From contig NZ_JAVTJJ010000001.1 of NCBI RefSeq assembly GCF_031843945.1, positions 1 through 64,000 on the forward strand: DNA of 64,000 nt, read 5' to 3'. The stretch's first letter is position 1, and every line of letters begins with the position of its first letter. The notes below the pieces were generated by a model. It saw only the letters and a list, made by a program, of their open reading frames with translations. It did no database searches and was not told the origin of the DNA. This document shows positions 29,685 to 39,357 of the stretch, piece after piece. This DNA is from Paracidovorax sp031843945 (GTDB taxonomy: Bacteria; Pseudomonadota; Gammaproteobacteria; Burkholderiales; Burkholderiaceae_C). The position numbers were made by a program, and so were the translations under genes.

Positions 29685-30677
29685 TCAGGACTCGGCCGTG
29701 AAACCGATCTGCTTGACGATGGGCGCCCAGCGCTCGAATTCCTGATGGGTCATTGCGTCCAACTCGGCCGGTGTGGAGCCGCCGGCAATGAGCCCGAAGG
29801 TGGCCAGGCTGTCGATCACGACCTTGTCTTGCAGCGCTTTGTTGATGGCCACGCTGGCGGCTGACACGACGGCCGCTGGAGTGCGGGCTGGCGCGTAGAA
29901 GCCGTACCACTCATCGAAGCGGATGTAGTCGAAGCCCTGCTCGGAAAAGGTGGCCACGTCTGGCGTGAAAGGCGTGCGCTTCGGCCCTGAAGTGGCCAGG
30001 ATGCGCAGCTTGCCTGTCTTGGCATTGGGAATGAAGTCTCCCACCGGCGTGACCATGGCCGGAATCTGCCCACCCACCGTATCGGTCACTCCCGGGATGG
30101 ACCCGCGATACGGTACATGCCGCAGATCAACGCCGCTGTGCTTGGACAGCAGCGCGCCGATGAAGTGCGGAATGGAGCCCGCAGCGGGAGAGCCGTAGCT
30201 GGCGTCCTTGGGGTTGGCCTTGGCCCAGGCAAGAAAATCGGCAACGTTCTTCACGCTCGCCGGAACCATCGGCCCTATCGCAAGCGCGTGCGAGAGCGTG
30301 GCGCCCAGCGAGACGGGTGTCAGGTCTTCGAATGGCTTGTACGACAGTTTGGGATAGATGCCGGGGTACACCGTGAGCACCGAGTGGGGCGTCAACAACA
30401 GGGTGGCGCCGTCGGGTGCGGCCGCCTTGACGGCCTCGACCGCGATGCGCCCGCCGGCGCCGCTCTTGTTGTCCACCAGGCCCACGCTCTTGACGTAGCC
30501 CGCCGGGGCCAGCCGGTCGGCGATGCGGCGGGACATCACGTCGGCCGTACCTCCGGGGGGAAAGCCGACAACGATGCGTGCGGTATCCAGCACCTGAGCG
30601 AGCGCGGCCAGCGGAGACAGGCCCGCCAGGGCGGCGGCAGAGCCTAGCGCCTGAATGAAATGGCGACGTTGGGTCAT
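29685..30677 (-). CDS. Bug/TctC-type tripartite tricarboxylate binding protein
   Basis: A 330-residue periplasmic binding protein of the Bug family that is expanded in betaproteobacteria. MTQRRHFIQALGSAAAL is a Tat-like signal; then FPPGGTADVMSR and the family's hallmark KSGAGGRIAVEAV. Ligands are usually carboxylates. ATG 30677 has AAGGAG. No TctA/TctB permease genes adjoin; the porin upstream on the same strand may supply the ligand. Confidence 0.9.
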   Translation of the reverse strand: MTQRRHFIQALGSAAALAGLSPLAALAQVLDTARIVVGFPPGGTADVMSRRIADRLAPAGYVKSVGLVDNKSGAGGRIAVEAVKAAAPDGATLLLTPHSVLTVYPGIYPKLSYKPFEDLTPVSLGATLSHALAIGPMVPASVKNVADFLAWAKANPKDASYGSPAAGSIPHFIGALLSKHSGVDLRHVPYRGSIPGVTDTVGGQIPAMVTPVGDFIPNAKTGKLRILATSGPKRTPFTPDVATFSEQGFDYIRFDEWYGFYAPARTPAAVVSAASVAINKALQDKVVIDSLATFGLIAGGSTPAELDAMTHQEFERWAPIVKQIGFTAES

Positions 30678-30711
30678 GGACAAGCTCCTTGAATCGGGAT
30701 GGAGGGCCGCA

Positions 30712-31869
30712 TCAGAAGGCATGACGCATTCCCACGTTGACACCGGTTTGCGACGCGCCGGCGGCAGGGTTGCTGCCTGCAGCGCCCCCGCTGACGGACA
30801 CGGCAGCCAGGCGGTCGTTGCGGATGTGGCCCATTTGCGCGTACACGGCCGTACGCTTGGACAGGCTGTAGGTCAGCCGGGCAATCAGCATCTGCGAGTC
30901 GTTGTCGTCCACCGACTTGTAGTTCAGCCGAATGTATTGCCCGTCCAGGGTCAGGTTGGTGGTCACCGGATAGGTGGCGCCGAAGTACCAGAGGTTGCTG
31001 CGCGGCTTGATGGTGTCGCCATCGTTGTCGCGACGCACCAGGCCGCCGCCCCACTTGGCGCCCACCCACTTGACATAGCCGTTGACGCTCAGGCGTTCAT
31101 CGCTTCGGCTGCTGCTGTTGAGGTTGGCGAACACGATGTCTGTGGCCGATGTGGTGTTGCGGCCGTTCATTCGGTCGTAGGCCAGTGCTGCGCCCCAGTT
31201 CGGAGTGTCGTACTTGGCCATGGCAGACCACTGGCGGCAGGCCCTGCTGTCGCTAGCGCTTTCACCGGCGCAGTTGGTGCCCACGGGGCTGGGGCCTGCG
31301 TTGACGGTGTCACGCCCGAAGCTGTATTGGGCGCCTAGCGTCAGGCCACTGAAGGTGCCGCGATAGGCAAGGGAATTATCAGCGCGCGCATTGGGGAGGT
31401 AGCTGTCCAGTGAGCCCGGGGCATAGACCGCCGGCCCGATGACGTCGGCGTCGAACATGGACCAATAAATCATCGAGTACTGGCGCCCCGCCGTCACGGC
31501 GCCCCAGGGGCCCGCCAGACCGACGAAGGACTGGCGTCCGAAGCCTCGGCCACCTTGGGCCAGCGTGCCCTGGTCGGGCGCGAAGCCCATTTCCAGCGTG
31601 AACACCGCGCGCAAGCCGCCACCCAGGTCTTCACTGCCCCGAAAGCCCAGGCGCGAGGGAAACGTGCCGGTGTTGGTGGGCATGCGGGTCAACCCGCTGC
31701 CGCTGGCGCCCACGTTGTTCACCCGCTCCACCCCAATGTCCACCAGCCCAAACATGCTCACGCTCGACGCTGCGGGCGGCGGTGGCGTCTGCGCATGCGC
31801 AGCCAAAGCGGCAGTGGTGCCGACCAAAGCCGCACACCATTGGCGGCGGATAAGTCTCGTCTTGCTCAT
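30712..31869 (-). CDS. Gram-negative porin
   Basis: A 385-residue general porin (16-strand, neisserial/Comamonadaceae Omp32-like) with a signal peptide ending AAHAQ. It has the start motif SVSMFGLVDIGVER, the eyelet-loop style GRQYSMIYW, and the C-terminal aromatic GVNVGMRHAF needed for outer membrane assembly. GAGGAG precedes the ATG at 31869. It lies 34 bp upstream of the Bug gene and may be cotranscribed with it. Confidence 0.93.
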   Translation of the reverse strand: MSKTRLIRRQWCAALVGTTAALAAHAQTPPPPAASSVSMFGLVDIGVERVNNVGASGSGLTRMPTNTGTFPSRLGFRGSEDLGGGLRAVFTLEMGFAPDQGTLAQGGRGFGRQSFVGLAGPWGAVTAGRQYSMIYWSMFDADVIGPAVYAPGSLDSYLPNARADNSLAYRGTFSGLTLGAQYSFGRDTVNAGPSPVGTNCAGESASDSRACRQWSAMAKYDTPNWGAALAYDRMNGRNTTSATDIVFANLNSSSRSDERLSVNGYVKWVGAKWGGGLVRRDNDGDTIKPRSNLWYFGATYPVTTNLTLDGQYIRLNYKSVDDNDSQMLIARLTYSLSKRTAVYAQMGHIRNDRLAAVSVSGGAAGSNPAAGASQTGVNVGMRHAF

Positions 31870-32494
31870 GAATGTCTCCTCAATCGTCCCGGCGCCGACT
31901 TTTTCTGCCAGGTGCGCATGCATTGGCCGTTGCTCGGGTTTTCGCTCTCTGGTCGTGGATGCCGGCCGAGCGGCGCGGCATGTGCTTGGGGGCACTCGGG
32001 GATCGCCGCGGCTGCAGGGCCGCGTGCGCTGTAAGGGGCAGGGGCAGCGGCCAGTGCTGCCTTCGTCGGGCTGTGCGCTAAGTGAGCGCTGTGTAGGGCG
32101 TCATGACCCATCGGGGAAAGCCGCATGGCGCAGCGGCGACGTGCGCGGTCAAGTCATTGCTCCATCCCCATGGGTCTGCACGCAATGGCATAAGGTGGTG
32201 CGCACACGGGAGGCGTGCAGTGGCTGCAGCTGTCATCTCGTCTCCTCTTGCCGTTGGTGGCTTGAGCAAACTGCCTTTGCAAGGAGGTCAGTCTGTTGTC
32301 TTTGAATATAGTTAGTCTGGCTACTTGATAAAGTCTATAACTGGTTTTGGGGTTTTGTATCGGTAGAAGCTCTAGGTGCGTCGATCCGGGAACGGATGCA
32401 TGCGCAGGCGAGGCGGCGCAATCTGCCGTGGTGCGCGGGCCAAAGATGATCGGGCGTGCAGTGCCGGCGGCGGCCTCGGATAATGGCGGTCTTC
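31870..32494. other. long intergenic region between porin and hrpA
   Basis: No convincing gene in 625 bp. A marked AT-rich patch lies at about 32285-32350 and may hold the divergent promoters. TTAGTCTGG and CAGTCTG recur around 32289-32318. The rest is GC-rich without clear structure. Confidence 0.45.
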
Positions 32495-35400
32495 ATGAGC
32501 GAATCCGTGCCTTCCATTCCCCAGCCCGCCACGCCTGCCCTGCGTATCGAATTTCCTGAATCTCTGCCCGTATCGGGCAGGCGCGAAGAGATCATGGCGG
32601 CCATACGGCAGCACCAGGTCATCATCGTGTGCGGTGAAACCGGATCGGGAAAAACCACCCAATTACCCAAGATCGCCCTGGCGCTGGGCCGTGGCAAATG
32701 CAACGCCCCGGCCGGCAACAAGGGCCAACTGATCGGCCACACCCAGCCTCGCCGCATTGCTGCCAGCAGCGTGGCCAAGCGCATCGCCGAAGAACTCAAG
32801 ACGCCGCTGGGCGACGTGGTGGGCTTCAAGGTGCGCTTTCAGGATCGGCTGTCGCGCGACGCCTCGGTCAAGCTGATGACCGACGGCATCCTGCTGGCAG
32901 AGACGCAGAACGACCCGCTGCTCAAGGCCTACGACACGCTGATCATTGACGAGGCCCATGAACGCAGCCTGAACATCGACTTCCTGCTCGGCTATCTGCG
33001 CCAGATCCTGCCGCGCCGGCCCGACCTGAAAATCATCGTCACCTCGGCCACCATCGACGCGGACCGGTTTGCCAAGCACTTCGAGTCTGCCAAGGGCCCG
33101 GCACCGGTGATTTATGTGTCGGGGCGCACCTTTCCGGTGGAACAACGCTGGCGGCCCTTCGAAGATACGCGCGACTACGGCCTGAACGAAGCCATTGCCG
33201 ACGGCGTGGACGAGTTGTGGGCCGGCAATGCGGCCGGTGACATCCTGGTCTTTCTGCCTGGCGAGCGCGAAATCCGCGAAGCGGCCGACCATTTGCGCAA
33301 GCACCTGGCGCACCAGCCCGTCATGCGCAATGCCGAGGTGCTGCCGCTCTTCGCGCGCCTGTCGCAGGCCGAGCAGGACCGCATCTTCGACGGCCATACC
33401 GGCCGGCGCATCGTGCTGGCCACCAACGTGGCGGAAACCTCGCTCACGGTGCCGGGCGTCAGATACGTCATCGACGCAGGAACGGCAAGGGTCAAGCGCT
33501 ACAGCTTTCGCAGCAAGGTGGAGCAACTGCTGGTGGAGGCCGTGAGCCAGGCCGCGGCCAACCAGCGCGCCGGCCGTTGCGGCCGCGTGGCCAACGGCAT
33601 CTGCATTCGCCTGTACGACGAGGCCGACTTCAACAGCCGCCCGCGCTTTACCGACCCCGAAATCCTGCGTTCGTCGCTGGCCGGGGTCATCTTGCGCATG
33701 AAGTCGCTGCACCTGGGCGACGTGGGACAGTTTCCGTTCATCGAGGCGCCATCGGGCCGCGCGATTGCCGACGGCTACCAGTTGCTGGGCGAGCTCGGCG
33801 CGGTCAACGAGGCGAACGATCTGACACCCATGGGCGTGGAGCTGTCGCGCCTGCCGCTGGACCCGCGCGTGGGCCGCATGATCTTGGAAGCGCGCGACCG
33901 TAAGGCACTGGACGAAGTGCTGGTGATTGCCTCCGCTTTGTCGGTGCAGGATGTGCGCGACCGCCCACTCGAAGCGCAGCAGCAAGCCGACCAGGCGCAC
34001 GCCAAGTTCGACGACGAGAAGAGCGAATTCAGCGGCTATCTGAAGCTGTGGAAGTGGATTGGCGAGGCGCGTGGTGGTGCGCCCAGCCTGCCGTCTGCAC
34101 GCATGCAGCGCGAAGCCGCCCGCAAGGGGGCGCCGTCGCAAGCCGTGCTGCCCATCGCGCAGCGCATGGCGGCTGCCGCCCCACCGGCACCCGCACCCAC
34201 GCAGCCGCAGGACCATCCCACGCACAAGCTCAGCAACCGCCAGTACGAGGCGCTGCTGCGGCAGAACTTCATCAGCGTGCGGCGCCTGCGCGAATGGCGC
34301 GACATCCACACGCAGTTGCTCACCGTGGTGACCGAGCACCGCTGGAAGATCAACACCACACCCGCCAGCTACGAGCAAATTCACTTGTCCATGCTGGCCG
34401 GCCTGTTGGGCAACCTGGGCATCAAGAGCGAAGAGGAAGACTGGTACCTGGGCGCGCGCGGCATTCGCTTTTACAAGCACCCTGGCGCGCACTTGAGCAA
34501 GAAGCCCGGCCGCTGGATCGTCGCGGCAGAACTGGTGGAGACCACACGCCTCTTCGGGCGCGGCATCGCCGCCATCGAGCCGCAATGGGTCGAAGAGATC
34601 GGCAGCCACCTGCTGAAAAAGCAGCTGCTCGACCCGCATTGGGAAAAGAAGGCTGCGCAGGTGTCCGCCATGGAGCGCGCCACGCTCTACGGTCTGGTCA
34701 TCTACAACAACCGCCGCGTCAACTTCGGCAAGGTCGATCCGCACGCTGCGCGGGACATCTTCATCCGCGAGGCGCTGGTGGCGGGGCAGTGGGAGACGCG
34801 CCTGCCGTTCCTGGCCGCCAACCAGAAGCTGATCGCCAAGGTGGAAGAGTTGGAGCACAAGTCACGCCGCCAGGACGTGCTGGTGGACGACGAGCTGATC
34901 TACGCCTTCTACGATCAGCAGGTGCCGGCCGACGTGTGCACGGGCGCCGGCTTCGAGGCTTGGTACGGCGACGAAGCCCGCCAGAACCCCGACCTGCTCA
35001 AACTGACCCGCGACGAGTTGATGCGCCATGAAGCAGCCGGTATCACCAGCAACGCCTTCCCTAAGACCGTGCGGCTGGGCGGCGTGGACTGCGCTGCCAG
35101 CTACCTGCACGAACCGGGGGATGCCCGCGATGGCATCACCGTGACCGTGCCGCTGTTCGTGCTGAACCAGGTGAACGACGAACGCTGCGAATGGCTGGTG
35201 CCTGGCATGCTGCAGGCGAAGATCCAGGCGCTGCTGAAAAGCCTGCCGCAGCGCCCGCGTAGCCGCTTCGTGCCGCTGCCCGAAAGCGCCGCGCGGCTGG
35301 CTGGGTTGCTCGGTGCACCCGAGCGCTTCGGCCATGGCAGCCTGACCGACGTGCTGCTCAAGCAGGTGCAGACAGAAACGTCGCTGGATGTGAAGCGAGC

Positions 35401-36562
35401 AGACTTCAAGCTGGACATGCTGTCCCCCCATCTGTTCATGAACTTCCGCGTGGTGGACGAACACGGGCGGCAGCTGGGCCACGGGCGCAACCTGGGTGCG
35501 CTGAAGGCGGAGTGGGGCGCCAAGGCGCGCGGCGCGTTTCAAGCGCTCGCGGGGCTGAAGCTCGCTGGTGGTGGAGATTTAGCATCAAATATGCCTCCAG
35601 CGCTTGATAGTAAAGCGCAAGTAGCTATTAAAAGTGTAGCAAATAGATCTGGTGGCCAGGCCGCGAAAACGCCCGCTGCTGCAGATGCTGCCAACAAGCC
35701 GGCCACGGCCGCCGGACAACGCTACACGGCCTGGACCTTCGGCGAGTTGCCCGAGCTGATGGAAATTCGCAAGGCAGGCCAGACGCTGATCGGCTTTCCG
35801 GCGCTCATCGACGGCACCGACGCCGTCACCATCGAAGTGTTCGACGAGCCCGAAGCGGCGGCAGCCAAGCACCGCGCGGGGCTGCGGCGCCTGTTCGCGC
35901 TGCAGATCAAGGACGCGCTGAAGTACCTGGAAAAGAACATTCCAGACTTGCAGCGAATGGCCGTCGCCTACATGCCGCTGGGCACACAGGAAGAACTGCG
36001 CACGCAGATTCTCGACATTGCGCTGGAGCGCGCCTTTCTGCAAGACCCGCTGCCGACCAACGAGGCCGACTTCAAGCGCCGGGTGGAAGAGGGACGGGGT
36101 CGCCTCACCCTGATTGCCAACGAAGTCGCCCGCCTGGCTGGCACCATCCTGGTGGAGTTTGCCACTGCCGCGCGCAAGATCAAGGACACGAAGAACGCGC
36201 CGGAGGCCACGCAGGACGCCCAGCAGCAACTGCAGCGGTTGATGCCCCGGCAGTTCCTGGCAGCAGCGCCGTGGACTCAACTGGCGCACTTTCCACGCTA
36301 TCTCAAGGCCATCACCCTGCGGCTGGACAAGCACCGGGCCGACCCTTCGCGCGATGCAGCACGACTGACGGAATTGCGCCCACAGGAGCAGCGCTATTGG
36401 CGCCTGGTGGCTGACCGAAAGGGCAAGGTGGACAGTCGCATGCAAGAGTTGCGCTGGCTGCTGGAGGAATTGCGCGTGAGCTTCTTCGCGCAGGAACTGC
36501 GCACCCCGCAGCCGGTCAGCGTCAAACGACTGGACAAGCTCTGGGCACAGATCAACGCGTAG
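32495..36562 (+). CDS. hrpA: ATP-dependent RNA helicase HrpA
   Basis: A DEAH-box helicase of about 1355 residues. Walker A is GETGSGKTT (46-54), the DEAH motif (IIDEAHERS) is near residue 150, and SAT and the QRAGRCGR motif VI are intact. The long C-terminal OB/DUF3418 region is typical of HrpA, which rescues stalled ribosomes and processes mRNA. Residues about 1031-1051 (ASNMPPALDSKAQVAIKSVA) are encoded by an in-frame copy of the dispersed palindromic repeat, in a low-complexity linker. The start may be ATG 32483 or 32495; neither has a strong Shine-Dalgarno. Confidence 0.94.
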   Translation: MSESVPSIPQPATPALRIEFPESLPVSGRREEIMAAIRQHQVIIVCGETGSGKTTQLPKIALALGRGKCNAPAGNKGQLIGHTQPRRIAASSVAKRIAEELKTPLGDVVGFKVRFQDRLSRDASVKLMTDGILLAETQNDPLLKAYDTLIIDEAHERSLNIDFLLGYLRQILPRRPDLKIIVTSATIDADRFAKHFESAKGPAPVIYVSGRTFPVEQRWRPFEDTRDYGLNEAIADGVDELWAGNAAGDILVFLPGEREIREAADHLRKHLAHQPVMRNAEVLPLFARLSQAEQDRIFDGHTGRRIVLATNVAETSLTVPGVRYVIDAGTARVKRYSFRSKVEQLLVEAVSQAAANQRAGRCGRVANGICIRLYDEADFNSRPRFTDPEILRSSLAGVILRMKSLHLGDVGQFPFIEAPSGRAIADGYQLLGELGAVNEANDLTPMGVELSRLPLDPRVGRMILEARDRKALDEVLVIASALSVQDVRDRPLEAQQQADQAHAKFDDEKSEFSGYLKLWKWIGEARGGAPSLPSARMQREAARKGAPSQAVLPIAQRMAAAAPPAPAPTQPQDHPTHKLSNRQYEALLRQNFISVRRLREWRDIHTQLLTVVTEHRWKINTTPASYEQIHLSMLAGLLGNLGIKSEEEDWYLGARGIRFYKHPGAHLSKKPGRWIVAAELVETTRLFGRGIAAIEPQWVEEIGSHLLKKQLLDPHWEKKAAQVSAMERATLYGLVIYNNRRVNFGKVDPHAARDIFIREALVAGQWETRLPFLAANQKLIAKVEELEHKSRRQDVLVDDELIYAFYDQQVPADVCTGAGFEAWYGDEARQNPDLLKLTRDELMRHEAAGITSNAFPKTVRLGGVDCAASYLHEPGDARDGITVTVPLFVLNQVNDERCEWLVPGMLQAKIQALLKSLPQRPRSRFVPLPESAARLAGLLGAPERFGHGSLTDVLLKQVQTETSLDVKRADFKLDMLSPHLFMNFRVVDEHGRQLGHGRNLGALKAEWGAKARGAFQALAGLKLAGGGDLASNMPPALDSKAQVAIKSVANRSGGQAAKTPAAADAANKPATAAGQRYTAWTFGELPELMEIRKAGQTLIGFPALIDGTDAVTIEVFDEPEAAAAKHRAGLRRLFALQIKDALKYLEKNIPDLQRMAVAYMPLGTQEELRTQILDIALERAFLQDPLPTNEADFKRRVEEGRGRLTLIANEVARLAGTILVEFATAARKIKDTKNAPEATQDAQQQLQRLMPRQFLAAAPWTQLAHFPRYLKAITLRLDKHRADPSRDAARLTELRPQEQRYWRLVADRKGKVDSRMQELRWLLEELRVSFFAQELRTPQPVSVKRLDKLWAQINA
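35587..35645 (-). repeat. palindromic repeat inserted in-frame in hrpA
   Basis: Reads ATGCCTCCAGCGCTTGATAG then TAAAGCGCAAGTAGCTATTA, close to intergenic copy 4 (AGGCCTCTAGCGCTTATGAA then TAAAGCGCTGGCAGCTATTA). It falls in an AT-rich island inside a GC-rich gene and leaves the frame open. Confidence 0.8.
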
Positions 36563-36677
36563 CGTGTGATGACAGCACGGACGCTGGCGAAGTCACTCAA
36601 CGGGCGGCGCACAGCGGGCCGGTGACGGTGAGGTCCATTCGAGTTCGCCTTCGCCTGCGTGGTTCGAAACCTGGTGG

Positions 36678-37229
36678 TCAGACGGCCAAGTGAGCCTCTG
36701 ATGCTGCCAGGCGGTCGAGCTCAGCGCATACATCGGCCATACGCCCGGAAATCACCAGCCTTGCGGGGTCGGTCGCGTGTACGCGGCGCATCACGCGCAG
36801 CATGGGGCGGTCTTTCTTGAGGGCAGAACCGTGCTGGTAGCTGCCGGTGCCGGCATGAAAGCGGTCGGCGTTGGCAGCCTTCGCAGGTGCAGCGGGCAAG
36901 GCATTTACCCGTGAAGTCGACGGAACCTGTTGCCGTGGCAGGGTCAACAAGGAACGCGCAGGTGCAATCACTGGCCATGTCCCTGCAGGAGCGGAAAAGC
37001 CCGAACTGGACACCACTGGAGCCGGACTGGCCAATGGGGCATTCGCTGTGGCCACTGGCTGGCAAGAAGGGGCAGCGGGCTGCTGAGAACCAATGCCGGC
37101 TGCCGGGCGGACATGATTTGAGGGCAGTGCATCGCTCGGGCTTGCGCCGCGGCTTGGGCGAGCGAAAAACTGAGTCAGGGCTTTGACGGGCTGCGACAAA
37201 GACGAAAAGGCAAGCAGGGCAATTCCCAT
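36678..37229 (-). CDS. hypothetical protein with conserved C-terminal segment
   Basis: A 183-residue protein. The first 120 residues are Pro/Ala/Ser-rich and probably disordered. The last 45 (starting MLRVMRRVHATDPARLVISG and ending in a helical stretch) look like a folded, conserved domain seen in short Comamonadaceae proteins. GGAG lies at good distance from the ATG at 37229. No function assigned. It follows lexA on the same strand 325 bp away. Confidence 0.65.
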   Translation of the reverse strand: MGIALLAFSSLSQPVKALTQFFARPSRGASPSDALPSNHVRPAAGIGSQQPAAPSCQPVATANAPLASPAPVVSSSGFSAPAGTWPVIAPARSLLTLPRQQVPSTSRVNALPAAPAKAANADRFHAGTGSYQHGSALKKDRPMLRVMRRVHATDPARLVISGRMADVCAELDRLAASEAHLAV

Positions 37230-37554
37230 GTGAAAACTCCATCGTGGTCAATGCCTCGAACAGCGCTGGAGCGTTCCGGAACGGCTAGCTCAGATTGCTT
37301 TTCGCAAGTCGGCGACGACTCAACCTGGCTTTTCAAATAAGCCATTTCAAGACAGTGCGCGAGCAAGCTGGCAACCCGGGCCGCCCGGTGGCAGCACCAG
37401 CCCCGTGCGACGGCACGGAGGGTTGAACACAGGCAGGATTGCCATTGGGCGACTTGCCGCAGGGTTGGCGTGTAAGGCTTTGGTAAGGCGCTATGTGCGC
37501 CGTACTCCCACCCCACCGCCAGACGCCCGCCACCTGCGGCACGCCGCGTTCGCG
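37230..37554. other. intergenic gap between lexA and the hypothetical gene
   Basis: No gene or strong hairpin recognised in these 325 bp. It holds the promoter and GGAG ribosome binding site of the downstream minus-strand hypothetical gene. Confidence 0.4.
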
Positions 37555-38229
37555 CTACATGAGCATCGTGTTGCGGATCAGCCCTACGGCCAGGCCTTCG
37601 ATTTCGAACGGCTCACCGGGTTGAACGGTGATCACCGGGTAGTCTGGGTTTTCTGGCAGCAGCTCAACGGCCGTGCCGGTTCGGCGCAAGCGCTTGACGG
37701 TCACGTCGTCACCCAGGCGGGCGACGATGATCTGGCCGTTGCGGGCTTCGCGCGTGGACTGAACTGCCAGCAGGTCGCCGTCCATGATGCCGATATCGCG
37801 CATGGACATGCCGCGCACTTTCAGCAGGTAGTCGGGCTTGTGCTGAAACAGGCTGCCTTCCACGCTATAGGTCTGGTCTACATGTTCCTGCGCGAGAATC
37901 GGCGAGCCTGCGGCGACGCGGCCGATCAGCGGAAGCACCAGCTGTGACAGGCCTGGAATGGGCAAATTGAACTGCGTGCCGCGTGCCGCGTTGATGGAGC
38001 GCACGGTTTCACTGCGCAGGCGGATACCGCGCGACGTGCCGCTGACCAGTTCGATGACGCCTTTGCGTGCCAGCGCCTGAAGGTGTTCCTCGGCCGCATT
38101 GGCGGACTTGAAGCCCAGTTGCGCAGCGATTTCGGCGCGAGTGGGTGGAGCACCAGTGCGGGCGATGGCGGTCTGGATGAGATCCAGAATCTGTTGCTGG
38201 CGGGCGGTGAGCTTGGGACTGTCGAGCAT
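37555..38229 (-). CDS. lexA: LexA repressor
   Basis: A 224-residue SOS repressor. The winged-helix DNA-binding domain is at 1-70. The autocleavage bond is A107-G108 (VAAGSP), with catalytic serine S142 (GMSMRD) and lysine K179 (VTVKR). RecA-DNA filaments trigger self-cleavage. ATG 38229 gives the canonical MLDSPKLTARQQQIL. Two LexA boxes upstream imply autoregulation. Confidence 0.96.
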   Translation of the reverse strand: MLDSPKLTARQQQILDLIQTAIARTGAPPTRAEIAAQLGFKSANAAEEHLQALARKGVIELVSGTSRGIRLRSETVRSINAARGTQFNLPIPGLSQLVLPLIGRVAAGSPILAQEHVDQTYSVEGSLFQHKPDYLLKVRGMSMRDIGIMDGDLLAVQSTREARNGQIIVARLGDDVTVKRLRRTGTAVELLPENPDYPVITVQPGEPFEIEGLAVGLIRNTMLM

Positions 38230-38276
38230 GGCGAGGTTCCAGTGCAATGCGGTGATCAAAAGGATCGACGGCGGGA

Positions 38277-38292
38277 CTGTTTTTTAATCCAG
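38277..38292. promoter_or_regulatory. LexA (SOS) box 1
   Basis: CTGTTTTTTAATCCAG fits CTG-N10-CAG with an AT-rich spacer, the proteobacterial LexA operator. It lies 48 bp upstream of the lexA start. Confidence 0.85.
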
Positions 38293-38295
38293 TAC

Positions 38296-38311
38296 CTGTA
38301 TTTTTAACCAG
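38296..38311. promoter_or_regulatory. LexA (SOS) box 2
   Basis: CTGTATTTTTAACCAG fits CTG-N10-CAG and is the closer match to consensus. It is spaced 19 bp from box 1 and lies only 11 bp before the asparaginase start, so LexA could block both divergent genes. Confidence 0.88.
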
Positions 38312-38322
38312 TTTTTCGAAGG

Positions 38323-39288
38323 ATGCAAGTGGGCGCTCAAAAAATCGTGGTGCTGGGAACGGGGGGCACGATCGCTGGCACCGCCAGCGACTCGTCGGAC
38401 AACATCGGCTACATCGCTGCCCAGGTGGGGGTGCAGCAACTGCTGAATGCGGTGCCTGGCCTGGTGGCCGCTGCGGGCGGCGAGCTGGTGGCCGAACAGG
38501 TCGCCCAGGTGGACAGCAAGGACATGGACTTCGGCATCTGGCAGCGGCTGGGCGACCGTTGCGCAGTGCATCTGGCCGACCCCGAGGTGCGCGGCATCGT
38601 CATCACGCACGGCACCGATACGCTGGAAGAGACGGCCTGGTTCCTGCGGCTGGTGCTGGATGCCCACAAGCCAGTGGTGCTGACCTGCGCCATGCGGCCG
38701 GCCTCCGCCCTGACGCCAGACGGGCCGCAGAATCTGCTCGATGCCGTGGCGGTGGCTGCCACCCCAGGTGCGCGTGGCGTCGTGGCGGTAGCCGCCGGCA
38801 CGCTGCATGGTGCCGAGCAGGTTCGCAAGGTACATCCGTATCGCGTGGATGCTTTCGATTCCGGAGACAGCGGCCCCCTTGGCTGGGTGGAGGAAGGCCA
38901 GGTGCGGCTGGCGCGCGACTGGCCTTCCGCTGAGCCACTGCATGCCCGCTCTCAGTGGGCCACCGCTGCACCGTCAAGCTGGCCCCGCGTCGAGGTGTTG
39001 CTCAACCACGCCGGTGCGTCGGGCCGTGTAGTGGATCTGCTGGTGGCCGACGGCGTGGCGGGCCTGGTGGTGGCTGCAACGGGCAACGGCACGCTGCACC
39101 ATGATCTGGAGGCTGCGCTACTGCGTGCACAAGCGGCGGGCGTGGCGGTGCGGGTGAGCTCGCGCTGCCTGCTGGGCCGGGTGTTGCCGCGTCCGGGGGA
39201 TTCCCTGCAGGCTGATGCGCACGGCCTGGGGGCGGTAAAGGCGCGGGGTTCGTTGTTGCTTGAACTGCTGGCGGCTCGCTCGCACTGA
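38323..39288 (+). CDS. L-asparaginase
   Basis: A 321-residue asparaginase with both active-site threonine motifs: LGTGGTIAGT near the N-terminus and THGTDTLEETA near residue 90. It hydrolyses asparagine to aspartate and ammonia. No signal peptide, so cytoplasmic. ATG 38323 directly abuts AAGG, whereas GTG 38329 has better Shine-Dalgarno spacing. It is divergent from lexA with LexA boxes between, so SOS control is possible. Confidence 0.92.
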   Translation: MQVGAQKIVVLGTGGTIAGTASDSSDNIGYIAAQVGVQQLLNAVPGLVAAAGGELVAEQVAQVDSKDMDFGIWQRLGDRCAVHLADPEVRGIVITHGTDTLEETAWFLRLVLDAHKPVVLTCAMRPASALTPDGPQNLLDAVAVAATPGARGVVAVAAGTLHGAEQVRKVHPYRVDAFDSGDSGPLGWVEEGQVRLARDWPSAEPLHARSQWATAAPSSWPRVEVLLNHAGASGRVVDLLVADGVAGLVVAATGNGTLHHDLEAALLRAQAAGVAVRVSSRCLLGRVLPRPGDSLQADAHGLGAVKARGSLLLELLAARSH

Positions 39289-39312
39289 ATGCCTATCACC
39301 TACCGCCCAAAG

Positions 39313-39338
39313 CAAAAGCCCCGCATGCGGGGCTTTGT
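39313..39338. terminator. bidirectional terminator between asparaginase gene and adk
   Basis: AAAGCCCCGC and GCGGGGCTTT form a near-perfect stem closed by AT, between two convergent genes. Confidence 0.8.
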
Positions 39339-39357
39339 TCATCGGTTCAGGCTGCGG

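Noticed and set aside
32663..34858. 731-residue minus-strand open frame
   Set aside because: Antisense shadow of hrpA with no recognisable domain.
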